Below are positions 1-9,161 of a DNA stretch of 64,000 bases, piece by piece (position 1 is the first letter of the stretch; each line of letters starts with the position of its first letter). This DNA comes from Leptospira bandrabouensis. Its GTDB lineage: Bacteria > Spirochaetota > Leptospiria > Leptospirales > Leptospiraceae. The stretch is taken from contig NZ_RQHT01000003.1 in NCBI RefSeq assembly GCF_004770905.1, forward strand, positions 145,023 to 209,022, written 5' to 3'. The translations under genes were made by a program, and so were the position numbers. Under the pieces are notes generated by a model, which ran no database searches, was not told where the DNA came from, and worked only from the letters and a program-made list of their open reading frames with translations.

Positions 1-13
1 ATTTTTAAAAAAA

Positions 14-19
14 TATAAT
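14..19 (+). promoter_or_regulatory. -10 box of the first gene
   Basis: TATAAT, a perfect sigma-70 -10 hexamer in an AT-rich stretch, lies 47 bases before the ATG of the small helix-turn-helix gene. The -35 element would fall outside the window. The predicted start of transcription, about base 26, puts the inverted repeat at 39-59 inside the leader. This is an inference from sequence match alone. Confidence 0.45.
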
Positions 20-38
20 CTCTTTATCGAACAATCTG

Positions 39-59
39 TCTAACACCAGAGAGGTTAGA
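39..59. promoter_or_regulatory. Inverted repeat in the leader of the HTH gene
   Basis: TCTAAC (39-44) and GTTAGA (54-59) form 6-base arms around a 9-base centre. The site lies between the -10 box and the ATG and overlaps the purine-rich ribosome-binding region (AGAGAGG, 48-54). It could be an autoregulatory operator for the downstream DNA-binding protein or a small hairpin that occludes translation. The arms are short, so chance is possible. Confidence 0.35.
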
Positions 60-65
60 TAAAAA

Positions 66-275
66 ATGTCAGATGCACTAGTGAATACATGCAAACAAAT
101 CAGTAAAAATCTGTTAGAGATCAAATATTTCGCTGAAAAGAAAAACACTAGCCGAACCTCTGTTTACCGAGCATTGCAAGATAAAAAAATCAATGAAGTT
201 GTTATTGGTAAAAACTCTCGTTTTATCATTTTAGATGATTTAGCGAAGAAGTGGAAACCGGGTAGACAGTCCTAA
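66..275 (+). CDS. Small helix-turn-helix DNA-binding protein
   Basis: This is a 69-residue protein. Its middle part (residues about 20-58: ...TSRTSVYRAL..., then VVIGKNSRFI) has the layout of excisionase/MerR-like or helix-turn-helix type-17 domains: a helix, a recognition helix, and a short beta wing ending in a basic stretch (KKWKPGRQ). Proteins of this size act as transcription factors or recombination directionality factors, but no integrase is visible next to it and the left neighbour is outside the window. A good -10 box and a palindrome precede it. Its 3' end overlaps the convergent gene at 226-1074 by 50 bases. The family call is by fold impression only. Confidence 0.6.
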   Translation: MSDALVNTCKQISKNLLEIKYFAEKKNTSRTSVYRALQDKKINEVVIGKNSRFIILDDLAKKWKPGRQS

Positions 276-1074
276 ATTCTAATTCCTTTTCAAAAAGATG
301 ATCCTCTCTCCATAAAGAGGGAGCATGTGAGTTCGTTAGATTCCAAATTTCCTCTGGAATTTGTTTTCTTATGGATTCGGGAAGGATTAACTCAAATCCC
401 CAGTAAGGTAACAGGTATTCGTCGGTACTTTTTTCGAGTAAATACCCAAGAAAAGTATAAAACACTTTTCCTAAACTTTCGTCTGAATGTTTGTCTCGAG
501 TTTTGATATATACTTCTGCAAACTTTGGGTATGGGAATTTAAATTCTTTTTTAGAAAATAGGTAGTGAATGGTTTTTAGATTCCCTGTGCGAAAGTAGAG
601 TTTTTTTTCTCCTTCAAAAGAAAGTGGTAAAGCATTTGTGAAGAGATTTGATTCTAAATCCAACTCCATTCGCAATTTGATGTATCCTAAGTTCATCCAT
701 ACAAGAGAGAGGGGAGAGTTCCCAAATTTTTTCCATTGATGGAAAATAGAGTTTGGCTTGGATTTTCTTTTTTGAGAAAAAAGTTTGTTTCGTAAAGATT
801 CTGTTAGGTGATTTTTTTTGGATTCGCTAAATTGTTTTGGTAAAATCCAAAAATAGAGTCCTTCCCAGAACCTAAGACTTAAAATTAATTCTAATTCTAA
901 TTTAGAATGACCCAAGGCCAGAGGTTCTGTTTTCCAATCCAAAACCACCGCAGGACGTAGGAAAGGAAACCCCATACTTTCCCAATCCAAACCAATCTGT
1001 TTCAGATTTGTTTCTGTCATAGGGAGATGTTCTAGTGAAATCAGAAGTTTGAGTGTTTTTGGGAATTTCCGCAT
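226..1074 (-). CDS. Unknown protein, 282 residues
   Basis: I do not recognise this protein. It has no signal peptide or clear membrane segment. It is rich in aromatic and charged residues, with Trp/Phe-rich segments in the first third (for example SLRFWEGLYFWIL). The start is uncertain: ATG at 1074 has no visible ribosome site and a TATAAA lies just upstream of it on the minus strand, so the internal ATG at 1020 (MTETNLKQ) is a reasonable alternative. Its 3' end overlaps the small HTH gene tail to tail. It diverges from the LOG-family gene, so the two share the 1075-1108 promoter region. It is probably a lineage-specific cytoplasmic protein. Confidence 0.6.
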   Translation of the reverse strand: MRKFPKTLKLLISLEHLPMTETNLKQIGLDWESMGFPFLRPAVVLDWKTEPLALGHSKLELELILSLRFWEGLYFWILPKQFSESKKNHLTESLRNKLFSQKRKSKPNSIFHQWKKFGNSPLSLVWMNLGYIKLRMELDLESNLFTNALPLSFEGEKKLYFRTGNLKTIHYLFSKKEFKFPYPKFAEVYIKTRDKHSDESLGKVFYTFLGYLLEKSTDEYLLPYWGFELILPESIRKQIPEEIWNLTNSHAPSLWREDHLFEKELEFRTVYPVSTSSLNHLK

Positions 1075-1108
1075 TTTTTATACCATTCGGTCGATCTATG
1101 ATAACAAG

Positions 1109-1873
1109 ATGAATGATTTAGCCTTTGAGAATCAAAGTTTTTTGTGGGGGAATGAAGCAGGCCCGATCCGAATCCTTTCCGAATACCTGCACCCTAAGGC
1201 AGAATTCCAGGAACATGGAATCACCGATACCATTGTGGTATTTGGATCTGCTAGAATTCCCTCCCCAGAATCACAAAAAAAGAATCCACCTTCCCCGTTA
1301 GAGTCGTTCGGTCATTATTATGAAGAAGCTCGTGAATTTTCCCGGCTGATTACAGAATGGGCAGAGGTTTTAAAACAGGAAATCCCAGATCGCAACTTAC
1401 ATATTTGTACAGGTGGGGGACCGGGAATTATGGAGGCGGGGAACCGTGGTGCCAAAGAGGCAGGTTCAAAATCTGTGGCACTCAACATTGTCCTTCCTCA
1501 CGAACAACAACCGAATCCGTATGTAAACCCCGAGTTAACTTTTGAGTTTCATTACTTTTTTATGCGTAAACTTTGGTTTATGAAAACCTGTCGTGGGATG
1601 ATTGCTTTTCCTGGTGGGTTTGGGACCTTTGATGAATTATTTGAAACTTTAACTCTTGTCCAGACGGGAAAAAAAAGTCGGATCCCCATCCTTTTGTATG
1701 GATCGAAGTTTTGGAATGAGGTCATCAATTTCAAAAAATTAGCAGAAATGCGACTGATTTCAGAAGAAGACCTACATCTTTTTGGATTTGCCGACAGTCC
1801 TGTAGAAGCCCTTCGATTCTTTCAGGAAAAGATTCGTTTCGAATTGACCCATTCTGAGGGTACAAAAACATAG
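1109..1873 (+). CDS. LOG-family (TIGR00730-like) nucleotide phosphoribohydrolase
   Basis: This is a Rossmann-fold protein of the LOG family, once annotated as lysine decarboxylase. Many members release cytokinin-type bases or free ribose 5-phosphate from nucleoside monophosphates. The two family motifs are present: GGGPGIMEA at about residue 101 and PGGFGTFDE at about residue 167, the latter carrying the catalytic Glu. I chose the ATG at 1109 (MNDLAFENQ, 254 residues). The longer in-frame start at 1049 would run into the divergent gene and adds an unconserved-looking N-terminus. The gene is 18 bases from rpmB and may be cotranscribed with it. The substrate is unknown. Confidence 0.85.
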   Translation: MNDLAFENQSFLWGNEAGPIRILSEYLHPKAEFQEHGITDTIVVFGSARIPSPESQKKNPPSPLESFGHYYEEAREFSRLITEWAEVLKQEIPDRNLHICTGGGPGIMEAGNRGAKEAGSKSVALNIVLPHEQQPNPYVNPELTFEFHYFFMRKLWFMKTCRGMIAFPGGFGTFDELFETLTLVQTGKKSRIPILLYGSKFWNEVINFKKLAEMRLISEEDLHLFGFADSPVEALRFFQEKIRFELTHSEGTKT

Positions 1874-1891
1874 CGAAACAAGGTAATAATT

Positions 1892-2176
1892 ATGGCTAGA
1901 ACATGTGTAGTAACCGGAAAAGGAACAACGGCAGGGAACAACGTATCCCATTCTCATAAAAAGAATCGCCGTATCTGGAAGGTGAATGTAATCACAAAGA
2001 AAATCTTTTTGGAAGATGAGAACCGTTGGGTTCGCGTTAAGATTTCTACACGTGCTTTAAGAACCCTTCGTAAAAAAGGTTTGAAAGTGGCTATCAAAGA
2101 CCACGGCGGCGATATTTCTGCCATCACTCCAAAAAAATACGTTGGAATCACTCCCAAAGCACAACCAGCAGCTTAA
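1892..2176 (+). CDS. rpmB: 50S ribosomal protein bL28
   Basis: This 94-residue basic protein begins [11 protein letters not shown] and continues with the bL28 pattern [12 protein letters not shown], then [16 protein letters not shown]. It is a structural component of the large ribosomal subunit. An AAGG Shine-Dalgarno sequence lies shortly before the ATG. Only the first of the zinc-ribbon cysteines seen in some bL28 proteins is present, so this looks like the zinc-free (C-minus) form. It is followed after 22 bases by endonuclease III. Confidence 0.95.
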   Translation: MARTCVVTGKGTTAGNNVSHSHKKNRRIWKVNVITKKIFLEDENRWVRVKISTRALRTLRKKGLKVAIKDHGGDISAITPKKYVGITPKAQPAA

Positions 2177-2198
2177 ATTTTTTTAGTTTGCTTCTGGA

Positions 2199-2840
2199 TT
2201 GAAACAATCCAAAAAAACACCCAAAGTCACCGATGTCTACCGTCTCTTAGAGGCGGAGTTCGGTGCCGTAGAAACCCCCCTCACGTTTTCTAAACCTTAT
2301 GAATTGGCCATTGCGGTCATTTTAAGTGCACAATGTACGGACGAACGTGTGAACCAAGTCACACCCGAACTCTTTCGCACCTTTCCCACACTTGAATCTT
2401 TTGCGAAGGCACCTATAACGGCCATTGAGAAAAAAATTTTCTCTACTGGGTTTTATAAAAACAAAGCCAAAAACATCCAAGGTTTTGCTCGGATGGTTCT
2501 TTCTGAATTTGGTGGTGAAATTCCAAAAACTATGGAAGAAGCCATCAAACTTCCTGGGTTTGGAAGAAAAACGGCCAATGTGGTTCTTGCAGAAATTTAT
2601 GGAGTTGTAGAAGGATTTGTTGTGGATACCCATGTGAAACGACTCACCAAACGTTTGGGTTTTACAAACAAAACCGATCCCGTACAAATTGAACGGGAGA
2701 TGATGAAAGTGACTCCTAAGGAGATTTGCCGAAACCTATCTCTGTACCTAATATTTCTCGGTCGTAAGTACTGCCAGGCTCGCCGGACATTTTGTTCGGA
2801 TTGTCCTCTCTCTTCCCTATGTCCTTCGTTTTCGGAGTAG
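2199..2840 (+). CDS. nth: Endonuclease III (DNA glycosylase/AP lyase)
   Basis: This enzyme removes oxidised pyrimidines from DNA and cleaves the abasic site in base-excision repair. The helix-hairpin-helix LPGFGRKTANVV lies near residue 117 and contains the catalytic Lys. VDTHVKRL near residue 143 carries the catalytic Asp. The C-terminal 4Fe-4S cysteines have the exact C-X6-C-X2-C-X5-C spacing (CQARRTFCSDCPLSSLC). The 213-residue length is normal. The only suitable start is TTG at 2199, without a convincing ribosome-binding site, so translation may depend on the upstream rpmB message. The last 125 bases overlap the convergent gene at 2716-3549. Confidence 0.95.
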   Translation: MKQSKKTPKVTDVYRLLEAEFGAVETPLTFSKPYELAIAVILSAQCTDERVNQVTPELFRTFPTLESFAKAPITAIEKKIFSTGFYKNKAKNIQGFARMVLSEFGGEIPKTMEEAIKLPGFGRKTANVVLAEIYGVVEGFVVDTHVKRLTKRLGFTNKTDPVQIEREMMKVTPKEICRNLSLYLIFLGRKYCQARRTFCSDCPLSSLCPSFSE

Positions 2841-3549
2841 GTTTTTCTAATCCTTCTTCTGTTTCCGATTCCTTTCTTTGTTTCCAAGAACGATTTCTGT
2901 CTGTTAAATTAATGGATTCTAATTTATAATCCAAACGAATTAAGTTTCGTTTGCGAAAAAATAAATTTAAAGTGCCGAGTCTCCCATAATCTTTGGGACA
3001 TTCAATTTGATGGACGTTGGACAAATAACGAAAGCGAGAGATAGGTTTTCCTTCTACAAGTAGGAAGAGGGGAAGTTCTGGGTGGTTTTGCCAAGGAAGG
3101 AGAGGAATTTTGGTTTCATCGTCTGCACTGACATAAACAATCCAACCATCGTAGTCTTCGATATTTTTAACATCAATGAGTTCTTGGATGGAACCTAAAC
3201 CAAGTTTTACGGGACCGTGGTTCATTTCTTTGGATTTTCCAAGGGTAAATCCATCAAAAGGAAATTCGAGTGGTTTGTCTTTGGGACTAAAAGGGTACAA
3301 CATGTACCCTTTCCCACGTTTTAAATCCAAATCCATTTTTTCTCTTTCTACGAAGCCGAGGAGAGCACTGAGACCCCCTCTGCCTTCTGCATCCATTTGA
3401 GTAAAGAGTTCTTTCCCACAATGGAAAAAAATCCGTAAAGGTCTGTCTTCCAAACTTGGGTGCGCACTGATTGCGGTCACCAAAAGAAAAATTCCAAATG
3501 TAATGGAAGATATGGGGAATCGCACAAGAAAAGAAAGACGGATATTCAT
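2716..3549 (-). CDS. Exported protein of unknown function, antisense overlap with nth
   Basis: This 277-residue protein has an N-terminal hydrophobic segment (about residues 8-28, FPISSITFGIFLLVTAISA) that looks like a signal peptide cleaved near AHP. The body contains a segment GWIVYVSADDETKIPLL followed by a hydrophilic Lys/Glu-rich region, and no domain I recognise. The last roughly 42 residues are encoded by the strand opposite the iron-sulfur region of nth. That part has a low-complexity, charged composition and may be a read-through extension rather than a folded domain. It diverges from ubiA, separated by 93 bases. Confidence 0.65.
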   Translation of the reverse strand: MNIRLSFLVRFPISSITFGIFLLVTAISAHPSLEDRPLRIFFHCGKELFTQMDAEGRGGLSALLGFVEREKMDLDLKRGKGYMLYPFSPKDKPLEFPFDGFTLGKSKEMNHGPVKLGLGSIQELIDVKNIEDYDGWIVYVSADDETKIPLLPWQNHPELPLFLLVEGKPISRFRYLSNVHQIECPKDYGRLGTLNLFFRKRNLIRLDYKLESINLTDRNRSWKQRKESETEEGLEKPTPKTKDIGKREDNPNKMSGEPGSTYDREILGTEIGFGKSP

Positions 3550-3642
3550 AAATTAAGACCTTGGTACTAGGAACGGAAGAAATCCATTCGGAATGAACCA
3601 AAAAACCTTTTATCTGTCTAAACTAAGGGCAGAAAGGATGTT

Positions 3643-4551
3643 ATGAACTTCTTAAAAAACCTAGTCCTCTACGCTAAAATGGTCAAATTTTCTCACACAC
3701 TCTTTGCCTTGCCCTTTGCAGGGATTAGTTTCCTGCTAGCCTACCTAGAATCCACTTTGGATACGGGGGACTTACTCCGAATCGGGGCACTAGTCCTCGT
3801 TTGTATGGTCAGTGCACGGAGTGCGGCAATGGGTTTCAATCGATATGTGGATTCGGAAATTGATGAAAAAAACCCCCGCACCCAAAACAGGGAAATTCCT
3901 TCGGGAAAAATTTCCAAACTTTCGGCCCTTCTCTTTATTGGTTTATCTGCTTTTATTTTTATCTTCGCGAGTTTTTTTGTAAACAAACTGGCCTTCCTAC
4001 TTTCCTTCCCGGCTCTTTTTGTTTTATTTCTGTATTCACTGACAAAACGTTTTACCCTTTTTTGCCATTTGGTATTAGGATTTGCTATTTCCATGGCACC
4101 ACTTGGCGCTTGGATTGCCATTACTGAAACTATCAATATCATTCCTGTTTTGTTTTCGATAGGTTTGTTATTTCATATTTCCGCATTTGATGTGTTATAT
4201 GCAATCCAGGATATGGATTTTGATGCCAAAGAAAAACTTCATAGTATTCCTGCTAAACTTGGTGAGAACAAATCCCGAATCATTGCTATCATTTTGCATA
4301 CTTTGTCTTTGGTGTTTTTTATATTAGCTGGAACCAATGCCGAGTTAGGATTTATGTATTTTTTCATCCTTTCTGTGATTGGCATTTTGATTATGTATGA
4401 ACACAAAATTTCCTTTAAATACAAAGGAAAAGATTTACCTCTTATTTTTTTCCAAATCAATTCTTGGATCAGTGTAGTATTATTTCTCGCCATTTTATTT
4501 GATAAGTGGAACGAGTTTTTATTAAAAATTTCATCGGGTATAAGTTTTTAA
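3643..4551 (+). CDS. UbiA-family prenyltransferase (menaquinone type, MqnP-like)
   Basis: This integral membrane enzyme attaches a polyprenyl chain to an aromatic acid in quinone synthesis. Both Asp-rich prenyl-diphosphate/Mg sites are present: [15 protein letters not shown] at about residues 66-80 and [15 protein letters not shown] at about 183-197. About eight hydrophobic segments are visible. The motifs and the 302-residue length resemble the UbiA-like enzymes of menaquinone producers that use the futalosine route. The assignment to that route is inferred from the family and from the spirochaete host. The stop codon shares its last base with the ATG of the UbiX gene, so the two are translationally coupled. 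Confidence 0.88.
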   Translation: MNFLKNLVLYAKMVKFSHTLFALPFAGISFLLAYLESTLDTGDLLRIGALVLVCMVSARSAAMGFNRYVDSEIDEKNPRTQNREIPSGKISKLSALLFIGLSAFIFIFASFFVNKLAFLLSFPALFVLFLYSLTKRFTLFCHLVLGFAISMAPLGAWIAITETINIIPVLFSIGLLFHISAFDVLYAIQDMDFDAKEKLHSIPAKLGENKSRIIAIILHTLSLVFFILAGTNAELGFMYFFILSVIGILIMYEHKISFKYKGKDLPLIFFQINSWISVVLFLAILFDKWNEFLLKISSGISF

Positions 4552-5147
4552 TGAAACTTGTTGTTGGACTTGCCGGTGCCAGTGGCAGTATTTATGCGGC
4601 AAGGTTCCTCCGTGCTCTCTATGAATTGGAAGGGGAAACTTACATCACAGCAAGTCCTGCGGCGTTACGGATTTTTTCCGAAGAGTATGAGACAAAGGTG
4701 GAGTCTGTTGAAGAGATTCTTTCTTTTGTAGAATCCAAATGGAAACCACAAACCAAACATAAGTTTCATGTTCGTAATTTTTTTGATATTGGATCTGATA
4801 TTGCGAGTGGTTCGAACACTTGGGATGGAATGGTTGTAATCCCTTGCAGTATGAAGACAGTAGCATCTATGTCGCAAGGACTCACGGAAAATTTAATTGA
4901 AAGAGCCGCCGATGTTTCGCTGAAAGAACGAAGGAGACTCATTGTAGTCCCAAGGGAAACTCCTTATAACCGCATTCATCTTAAAAATCTTTTAAATTTA
5001 GATGAAGCAGGAGCAATTATTCTTCCTGCTTCCCCTGGATTTTATCAAATGCCAAAAACATTAGACGACTTGGGAGATTTTATCGCAGGAAGGATCCTCG
5101 GACTTCTTGGGGTGAACCAAACACTCTTTCCTAAGTGGTTGGGGTAA
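4551..5147 (+). CDS. ubiX: UbiX-family flavin prenyltransferase
   Basis: This enzyme makes prenylated FMN, the cofactor of UbiD-type decarboxylases. The flavin-binding N-terminus [15 protein letters not shown] (residues 5-19) and the block [14 protein letters not shown] with downstream [14 protein letters not shown] (about 97-130) are diagnostic. The C-terminal [10 protein letters not shown] is also typical. I chose the ATG at 4551 (198 residues), which overlaps the ubiA stop as TAATG; a longer frame beginning at 4506 lies inside ubiA. Together with the UbiA enzyme it points to decarboxylation of a prenylated aromatic acid in quinone synthesis. The 3' end overlaps the convergent thioesterase by 17 bases. 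Confidence 0.93.
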   Translation: MKLVVGLAGASGSIYAARFLRALYELEGETYITASPAALRIFSEEYETKVESVEEILSFVESKWKPQTKHKFHVRNFFDIGSDIASGSNTWDGMVVIPCSMKTVASMSQGLTENLIERAADVSLKERRRLIVVPRETPYNRIHLKNLLNLDEAGAIILPASPGFYQMPKTLDDLGDFIAGRILGLLGVNQTLFPKWLG

Positions 5148-5544
5148 AGTTTCTAAAGTAAGCTGTTGGTTTCCCATTGTCACCTAAACATACATAGGTG
5201 ATATCACTTTCGATCACAGCAGACATTTTTCCTGTTTGGGGATTGTTTGTAATGGCCAAAGTCCGGGAAGTCACAGAAGATTTTCCGTATTTTACGATTT
5301 TTCCGTAGATTTGAATGATATCTCCGGCACGAGCAGGGGATCGAAACACCACATTGTCCATACTCATGGTGACAATATTGGTATAACGAATTTTATTCAT
5401 CACATACATTGCCATTCCCTCATCGATCCAGGAGAGCATTTTTCCCCCAAAAAGATTGTTATGGTAGTTCAAATCGTCAGGTTGGACCAGATGTTGGGTG
5501 ACCAGTTCCATATCGCGAAGTTTGTTCTGAATCGTATCGACCAT
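5131..5544 (-). CDS. Hotdog-fold acyl-CoA thioesterase (YciA-like)
   Basis: This 137-residue enzyme probably hydrolyses acyl-CoA. The signature [14 protein letters not shown] (about residues 29-42) matches the active-site helix of YciA/BACH-type thioesterases, preceded by the conserved His (LNYHNN) and followed by the [14 protein letters not shown] strand-turn. I chose ATG at 5544 (MVDTIQNKL). The longer frame to 5628 would overlap the divergent pyrB start. The acyl chain preference cannot be read from the sequence. Confidence 0.85.
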   Translation of the reverse strand: MVDTIQNKLRDMELVTQHLVQPDDLNYHNNLFGGKMLSWIDEGMAMYVMNKIRYTNIVTMSMDNVVFRSPARAGDIIQIYGKIVKYGKSSVTSRTLAITNNPQTGKMSAVIESDITYVCLGDNGKPTAYFRNFTPTT

Positions 5545-5610
5545 AAATACCAAAAAATATGTTTTCGATTTATTCGATACCAAAAACCCTAGAGAAAAGA
5601 TTTCCGACTT

Positions 5611-6543
5611 ATGTACTCCTATTCCCACAAAAACATCTTAGACACCTTACAATTTTCCAAAGAAGACCTGAATTTCCTCATCGAAAAAACCAACCGTATG
5701 AGTGTCCTACACGAAACGGGAGAGGCCTTCGGTATCCTAAACGGGAAACTCCTGGCTTCTTTATTTTTCGAAGCCAGTACCCGAACCAGGATGAGTTTTG
5801 AAGCGGCTATGGAAAGGTTGGGAGGGAGACTGATCTCAACCGTCGGATTTCAATTTTCCTCCATCTCGAAGGGAGAAACTCTCTACGATACCATGAAGAT
5901 GATTGAAGCGTATGTGGACATTGCTGTCATTCGCCATCCCGTAGAAGGATCTTCTCGAATCGCAGCAGGTGCTGTGAATATTCCTGTGATCAATGCAGGA
6001 GATGGTGCCGGCCAACACCCTACCCAAGCCCTTCTGGATTTATACACCATTGTATCCGAAAAAGGAAAAATCGATGGTTTAAACATTGCATTTATTGGGG
6101 ATTTAAAGTATGGACGCACCATCCATTCTCTCATCAATCTCTTAAGACATTACCCAGTACATTTGTATCTCATAAGCCCGGAAGAGTTAAGGCTACCCGA
6201 AAAATACAAAAAAAACTTAGAAGGTTTTCCTATGACTTGGGAAGAAACCACCGACATCAAAGCATTTTGGGATGCGGATGTTGCTTATGTGACAAGGATC
6301 CAAGAAGAACGTTTCCCGGATCATAGAGAATATGAAAAATTAAAAGATATCTACAAGGTGAATAAGGAATTGGTTCTTGCTTCTAAAAAAGACACAACCA
6401 TTCTGCACCCACTCCCTAGGGTGAATGAACTTTCTACAGATATTGATGATCTTCCCAATGCAGCATACTTCCGTCAGGCGAAATATGGTGTGGTTGTTCG
6501 TATGGCCTTACTTTGTCTCAGTCTCGGAGTGAAATTTGACTAA
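5611..6543 (+). CDS. pyrB: Aspartate carbamoyltransferase catalytic subunit
   Basis: This enzyme catalyses carbamoyl phosphate plus aspartate to carbamoyl-aspartate, the committed step of pyrimidine synthesis. [12 protein letters not shown] (about residues 52-63) binds carbamoyl phosphate. HPTQALLDL near 135 and HPLPRVNEL near 265 are the other active-site blocks. The 310-residue length is normal. No pyrI regulatory subunit is seen nearby. The end overlaps the start of the DUF2203 gene by 8 bases. Confidence 0.97.
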   Translation: MYSYSHKNILDTLQFSKEDLNFLIEKTNRMSVLHETGEAFGILNGKLLASLFFEASTRTRMSFEAAMERLGGRLISTVGFQFSSISKGETLYDTMKMIEAYVDIAVIRHPVEGSSRIAAGAVNIPVINAGDGAGQHPTQALLDLYTIVSEKGKIDGLNIAFIGDLKYGRTIHSLINLLRHYPVHLYLISPEELRLPEKYKKNLEGFPMTWEETTDIKAFWDADVAYVTRIQEERFPDHREYEKLKDIYKVNKELVLASKKDTTILHPLPRVNELSTDIDDLPNAAYFRQAKYGVVVRMALLCLSLGVKFD

Positions 6544-6904
6544 AAAGATTTGGACTTTAACGGAAGCAAGAGAAGTCCTACCACTTGTGCGAGACATTAC
6601 AAGGGAATACTATTTAAGAGCCAGTATTCTTGCTGATGATGTTCGTAACAAAATGTTACCAGAAAATGTTTTAGAATCAAAAGAAGATGAAATTAGTGAA
6701 ATTGTAAAACATTGGACAAACGAAATTTTGGCAATGCATATCGATGTCAAAGGTTTGTGGTTGGTAGATTTTGACCACGGCAGCGGTTTTTACTGTTGGA
6801 CCTGGGGCGAAGAAGACGTGTTATACGAACACGGTTATCATGAAGGATTTAGATCGAGAAAACTCATAGAGGAAAATAAAGAAGAAGATGACTCAGATAA
6901 ATGA
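6536..6904 (+). CDS. DUF2203 family protein
   Basis: This 122-residue protein of unknown role shows the DUF2203 layout: an N-terminal [16 protein letters not shown] helix and a C-terminal core with LWLVDFDH, then [21 protein letters not shown]. The protein is cytoplasmic with an acidic tail. Its TTG start at 6536 lies inside the end of pyrB and its end overlaps the start of dapL by 17 bases, so it sits in the middle of a translationally coupled pyrB-DUF2203-dapL unit. Confidence 0.85.
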   Translation: MTKKIWTLTEAREVLPLVRDITREYYLRASILADDVRNKMLPENVLESKEDEISEIVKHWTNEILAMHIDVKGLWLVDFDHGSGFYCWTWGEEDVLYEHGYHEGFRSRKLIEENKEEDDSDK

Positions 6905-8114
6905 AAACTATTTAAAATTGAAAGCAGGATATTTATTCCCTGAAATTGGAAGAAGGGTAAAGGCTTATTCAGAAGCCAACCAAAACGCAAAAATCATTCG
7001 CCTTGGGATTGGCGATGTGACTTTACCACTCGCTCCAACGATTGTGAATGCAATGGTGGAAGCTGCCAAAGAGATGGGAAGTTCCGCCGGTTTTCATGGG
7101 TATGGCCCAGAACAAGGATATTCTTTTCTCATCCAAAAAATCATTGCTCATGATTATACGGCCCGTGGAGTTCAAATTGCAGAAGACGAAGTATTTGTCT
7201 CTGACGGATCCAAATGTGACTGCGGAAACATTCAAGAAATCTTTTCTTTAGATAGTAAAATCGCCGTGGTGGATCCCGTGTATCCGGTGTATGTGGATAC
7301 AAACGTGATGGCAGGTCGTACGGGAGAAGTGGGTTCAGACGGAAGGTATGCGAATATCATTTATATGCCTGCCACAGAAGAAAATAATTTTGAACCAGAC
7401 TTTCCAAAAGAAAAACCAGATATCATTTATCTATGTTACCCGAATAACCCAACCGGAATGGTGGCAACTAAGGCGCGTCTTACGGAATGGGTGAACTTCG
7501 CTAAAAAAATTGGTAGTATCATTCTATATGATTCGGCTTATGAATCTTTCATTCAAGATCCAGAAATTCCCAAATCCATTTATGAAATTCCTGGTGCTAA
7601 AGAAGTGGCTATGGAATTTAGATCTTTTTCTAAAACCGCTGGATTTACAGGAACACGTTGTGCCTACCTTGTGATTCCGAAAGACCTAAAAGGAAAAACC
7701 AAAGCAGGGGAAGAAATCAGTTTCAATTCTCTTTGGAATCGTCGCCACACCACCAAATTTAATGGAGTGTCTTATGTGACTCAAAAAGGAGCAGAGGCAG
7801 TGTTTTCGGTACAAGGCCAAGTGGAGATCAAAGAACAAATTTCCTACTATATGCAAAATGCAAAACTCATCCGAGAAGGTTTGGCGACGGCAGGATACAC
7901 CGTATTTGGTGGAACGAACGCTCCTTACATTTGGTTAAAAACTCCGAAAGGTCTCAAATCTTGGGAATTTTTTGACGAACTTCTGGGAAAAGCTCAAGTG
8001 GTGGGAACTCCTGGATCGGGATTTGGGCCGGCTGGAGAAGGGTATTTCCGACTTTCTGCCTTCGGAAAGCGGGAAGATGTGATTTCTGCGATAGAACGAA
8101 TCCAAAAAATGTAA
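6888..8114 (+). CDS. dapL: LL-diaminopimelate aminotransferase
   Basis: This is a PLP enzyme that converts tetrahydrodipicolinate and glutamate directly to LL-diaminopimelate, bypassing the succinylase or acetylase branch for lysine and peptidoglycan. Family signatures include the N-terminal [36 protein letters not shown] near residue 106, YPNNPTGM near 184, and the Schiff-base block [12 protein letters not shown] at about 246-257. The 408-residue length is as expected. DapL of Leptospira is experimentally known, which fits the organism call. It overlaps the DUF2203 gene upstream. Confidence 0.96.
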   Translation: MTQINENYLKLKAGYLFPEIGRRVKAYSEANQNAKIIRLGIGDVTLPLAPTIVNAMVEAAKEMGSSAGFHGYGPEQGYSFLIQKIIAHDYTARGVQIAEDEVFVSDGSKCDCGNIQEIFSLDSKIAVVDPVYPVYVDTNVMAGRTGEVGSDGRYANIIYMPATEENNFEPDFPKEKPDIIYLCYPNNPTGMVATKARLTEWVNFAKKIGSIILYDSAYESFIQDPEIPKSIYEIPGAKEVAMEFRSFSKTAGFTGTRCAYLVIPKDLKGKTKAGEEISFNSLWNRRHTTKFNGVSYVTQKGAEAVFSVQGQVEIKEQISYYMQNAKLIREGLATAGYTVFGGTNAPYIWLKTPKGLKSWEFFDELLGKAQVVGTPGSGFGPAGEGYFRLSAFGKREDVISAIERIQKM

Positions 8115-8167
8115 AATTTAGTCCTGGTTTTTCCCGTAGCTCCGATATATAAAAACAAGGTAGAGCT

Positions 8168-9160
8168 ATGGGAAAATGGAAATTCATCCTCTTTTTGGCA
8201 TTGGTTGTGGGTCATATCTCACATATCAGCGCAGTATCACCAGAACAGACGAATCTGGGGATTTTAATCTTTGAAAACAAAGAAAACTTAAATTTTATCA
8301 ACGTCGCTCTGAGTAATTTGGCTCCTTCCCAAGAAGAGGCACAAAGTTCCACCCAACCAGGTGCAGAAACGCAAACTCCAGATCCTTCCAAAAAGAATTT
8401 GGATTTTGATTATTTCAAACTTCTAAAGGCAGCCAACCAATCTGACTTTAGCGGAAACATGTGGTATCTGCAAAGTAACTATGTATACGGATTTCGCCAA
8501 CTTCGCCAAGCACAAGGGGAACTAAAAAATATTTTTGAAATTGTCCTTCAAAAGTATATCGAAGATGCAAGAGCATTACTCGAAGCCGCAGCTCCTACGA
8601 TCATCCGCTCCAATGATAATAACGCCAAAGCATTGTTACGTCTAGGTTTTCGTGACCTTCGTTCTTCAGAAGATCTTTACACAACAGGTCTCAATTCTAG
8701 CCCACACCAATACCGATACAAACTCACTCTATATAAAGAGGGGATTCTTACGTTGCGACGTGCCAAACGTTTTGCCATCCTTGCAATGATCTATAGCAAA
8801 ACACCTGATGAGGATAAACCAGAATACCAATACAGGTCTAATGAAGATTTAAAAGAAGCTCGTAACGAAGAAAAACAACGTAATTACGAAAAGGTGAGAG
8901 ATACACTCATCAACTTTATAGAAAACAAACGGATGGAAAGAACCATTGTTCCACCAGGAAATCCTGATGCAAAACCTTTGGATTTATTGGAACAACATGA
9001 TGACAATTACGGACTCATCACTTCCAAAAAATTGGACCTACTTATGGAAGCCAATGCGCAAATCAAAGAGACAGAAGGTGCAAGACGAGAGTCAGTTCCT
9101 CCAACTCCAAAATTTGATGAAAACGGAAAAGCTATCTACCCAGAAGAAAAGAAAAAATAA
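8168..9160 (+). CDS. Exported helical protein of unknown function
   Basis: This 330-residue protein starts with a signal peptide (residues 1-22, KFILFLALVVGHISHISA). There is then a low-complexity Gln/Ser/Thr/Pro linker (about 55-75) and a long, mostly helical, charged body rich in Arg, Glu and Lys, with a proline/lysine-rich C-terminus (PEEKKK). No Cys lipobox is seen. It is likely periplasmic or associated with the outer membrane. The next gene starts two bases after its stop and encodes another exported protein, so the pair are probably expressed together. No family recognised. Confidence 0.75.
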   Translation: MGKWKFILFLALVVGHISHISAVSPEQTNLGILIFENKENLNFINVALSNLAPSQEEAQSSTQPGAETQTPDPSKKNLDFDYFKLLKAANQSDFSGNMWYLQSNYVYGFRQLRQAQGELKNIFEIVLQKYIEDARALLEAAAPTIIRSNDNNAKALLRLGFRDLRSSEDLYTTGLNSSPHQYRYKLTLYKEGILTLRRAKRFAILAMIYSKTPDEDKPEYQYRSNEDLKEARNEEKQRNYEKVRDTLINFIENKRMERTIVPPGNPDAKPLDLLEQHDDNYGLITSKKLDLLMEANAQIKETEGARRESVPPTPKFDENGKAIYPEEKKK

Positions 9161-9161
9161 T

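Noticed and set aside
1049..1108. Longer N-terminus for the LOG-family protein from 1049
   Set aside because: It would overlap the divergent gene at 226-1074 by 26 bases and adds an unconserved-looking segment. The ATG at 1109 starts the recognisable part.
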